Source: Cupriavidus oxalaticus (lineage in GTDB: Bacteria; Pseudomonadota; Gammaproteobacteria; Burkholderiales; Burkholderiaceae). Taken from it: a DNA stretch of 64,000 nucleotides. A model generated the notes under the pieces. That model was not told the origin of the DNA. It was given only the letters and a program-made list of their open reading frames with translations, and made no database searches. The number at the start of each line of letters is the position of its first letter. Position 1 is the first letter of the stretch. The DNA is taken from contig NZ_CP038636.1 in NCBI RefSeq assembly GCF_004768545.1, positions 372,001-436,000 on the forward strand, read 5' to 3'. Made by a program: the position numbers and the translations under genes. Below, one piece after another: positions 63,541 to 64,000 of this stretch.

Positions 63541-64000
63541 TCAGCGAACGGATGCCGGCTCGGCCAGCAGTGCGACAAGCTCCGGCACGGTGCCATGGGA
63601 CCGTTGGTCATAGGCGCCGGCATAGGTTTCGCGGATCGCTGAGGCAGTCGCGTGACTGGCGCCCACTTCGCTCGCCATGGTGTCGTAGTAGGTCATGTCC
63701 TTCAGCGCGTTGGAGATGGTGAAGCGGAACCCGGAGCTGTCGCCCCGCTCAATGAAGGGACGCAGGCGTTCCAGGATGACACCGGCACCGCCGCCCTTGG
63801 CCAGCACATCCACAAGGACCTCGGGACTGACATCAGCGCGTGCTGCACAGGCGGCAGCCTCCGCCAGGACTGCGGAGAAACCCAGAGACACGAAGTTGTG
63901 CAACAGCTTGAGCCGGTGTCCGGAACCGACAGGCCCGGCGAAGGTGATGTTTTCGGCGAAGCTCTGCAGCAGTGGCAGGCATTCTTGGTAGAGCGACTCG
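63541..64000 (-). CDS. 3-hydroxyisobutyrate dehydrogenase-family protein (2-hydroxy-3-oxopropionate reductase-like), partial
   Basis: The minus-strand frame continues past the window edge, so only the C-terminal ~150 residues are seen. They include AGPVGSGHRLKLLHNFVSLGF, which carries the family's catalytic Lys (G-x3-K-x3-N), and the all-helical C-terminal domain (KDMTYYDTMASEVGASHATASA). The family reduces 3-oxo acids such as tartronate semialdehyde to glycerate. The neighbours (tartrate-type dehydrogenase 21 bp downstream, Bug, enolase-type) suit a tartronate semialdehyde reductase role. The N-terminal cofactor domain lies outside. Confidence 0.85.
   Translation of the reverse strand, partial: ESLYQECLPLLQSFAENITFAGPVGSGHRLKLLHNFVSLGFSAVLAEAAACAARADVSPEVLVDVLAKGGGAGVILERLRPFIERGDSSGFRFTISNALKDMTYYDTMASEVGASHATASAIRETYAGAYDQRSHGTVPELVALLAEPASVR

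Overview
The window looks like accessory sequence from a large replicon of a beta-proteobacterium of the Burkholderiales, most likely Cupriavidus or a close relative. The reasons are three orphan Bug-family periplasmic receptors, a class I-like PHA synthase with a decayed PHB depolymerase beside it, a Burkholderia-type porin, a KfrA-like coiled-coil scrap and generally high GC. No rRNA, tRNA or CRISPR array was seen. The assignment rests on gene content only.

Layout. (1) About 1-12.4 kb is an exopolysaccharide locus: flippase and polymerase-like membrane proteins on the plus strand converge on two glycosyltransferases, an SDR epimerase and a WcaJ-type initiating transferase on the minus strand. 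A GlxA/AraC regulator, an IS6 remnant, a Tat-exported beta-helix protein and galU follow. (2) 12.4-14.8 kb is an AT-richer patch with a chimeric ORF, an isolated purF and a small hypothetical gene. (3) 15-17.9 kb holds cyanase, a DUF2798 protein, an isochorismatase-family hydrolase and a TetR regulator with a decayed inverted copy of itself; four copies of one 20-bp palindrome mark this as a regulon. (4) 18-19.4 kb is a scrambled AraC/patatin pseudogene region. (5) 19.5-28.5 kb is a six-gene plus-strand operon: VOC/extradiol dioxygenase, FAH-family hydrolase, MDR oxidoreductase, acyl-CoA ligase, and the large and small subunits of a molybdopterin enzyme of the pyrogallol-phloroglucinol transhydroxylase / resorcinol hydroxylase family. 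The large subunit has an N-terminal SCP2-like domain and the small subunit appears to have lost one Fe-S cluster. A porin follows. This is the best candidate for an undescribed system, a molybdenum-dependent route for a phenolic compound. (6) 30.5-44.9 kb is an ion-homeostasis and stress island: NhaA, slipin, PHA synthase, decayed PHB depolymerase, universal stress protein, P-type Ca2+-like ATPase, TrkA/TrkH, an AspT-like transporter and a D-lactate-type dehydrogenase, with H-NS and IS110 remnants at its edges. (7) 46.3-51.5 kb is a minus-strand operon of FAD-linked oxidase, CaiB-type CoA transferase, Bug receptor and LacI regulator, with two palindromic operators at its promoter. (8) 51.7-53.4 kb has a 54-residue protein and a secreted permuted papain-fold-like protein. 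(9) 53.7-64 kb is a sugar-acid or hydroxy-dicarboxylate catabolic locus: LacI, FAD oxidoreductase, IlvD/Edd dehydratase and Bug on the plus strand, converging on a minus-strand operon of HIBADH-family dehydrogenase, tartrate/isopropylmalate-type dehydrogenase, hydroxyacid dehydrogenase, enolase-superfamily enzyme and Bug.

The module borders are full of broken genes (IS6, D-Ala-D-Ala peptidase scrap, histidine kinase tail, tetR copy, AraC/patatin chimera, KfrA, phaZ, H-NS, IS110), so the window reads as a mosaic of separately acquired catabolic and stress modules. All calls are from reading translations and motifs; no database search was run. Comparisons with named reference proteins are from memory.
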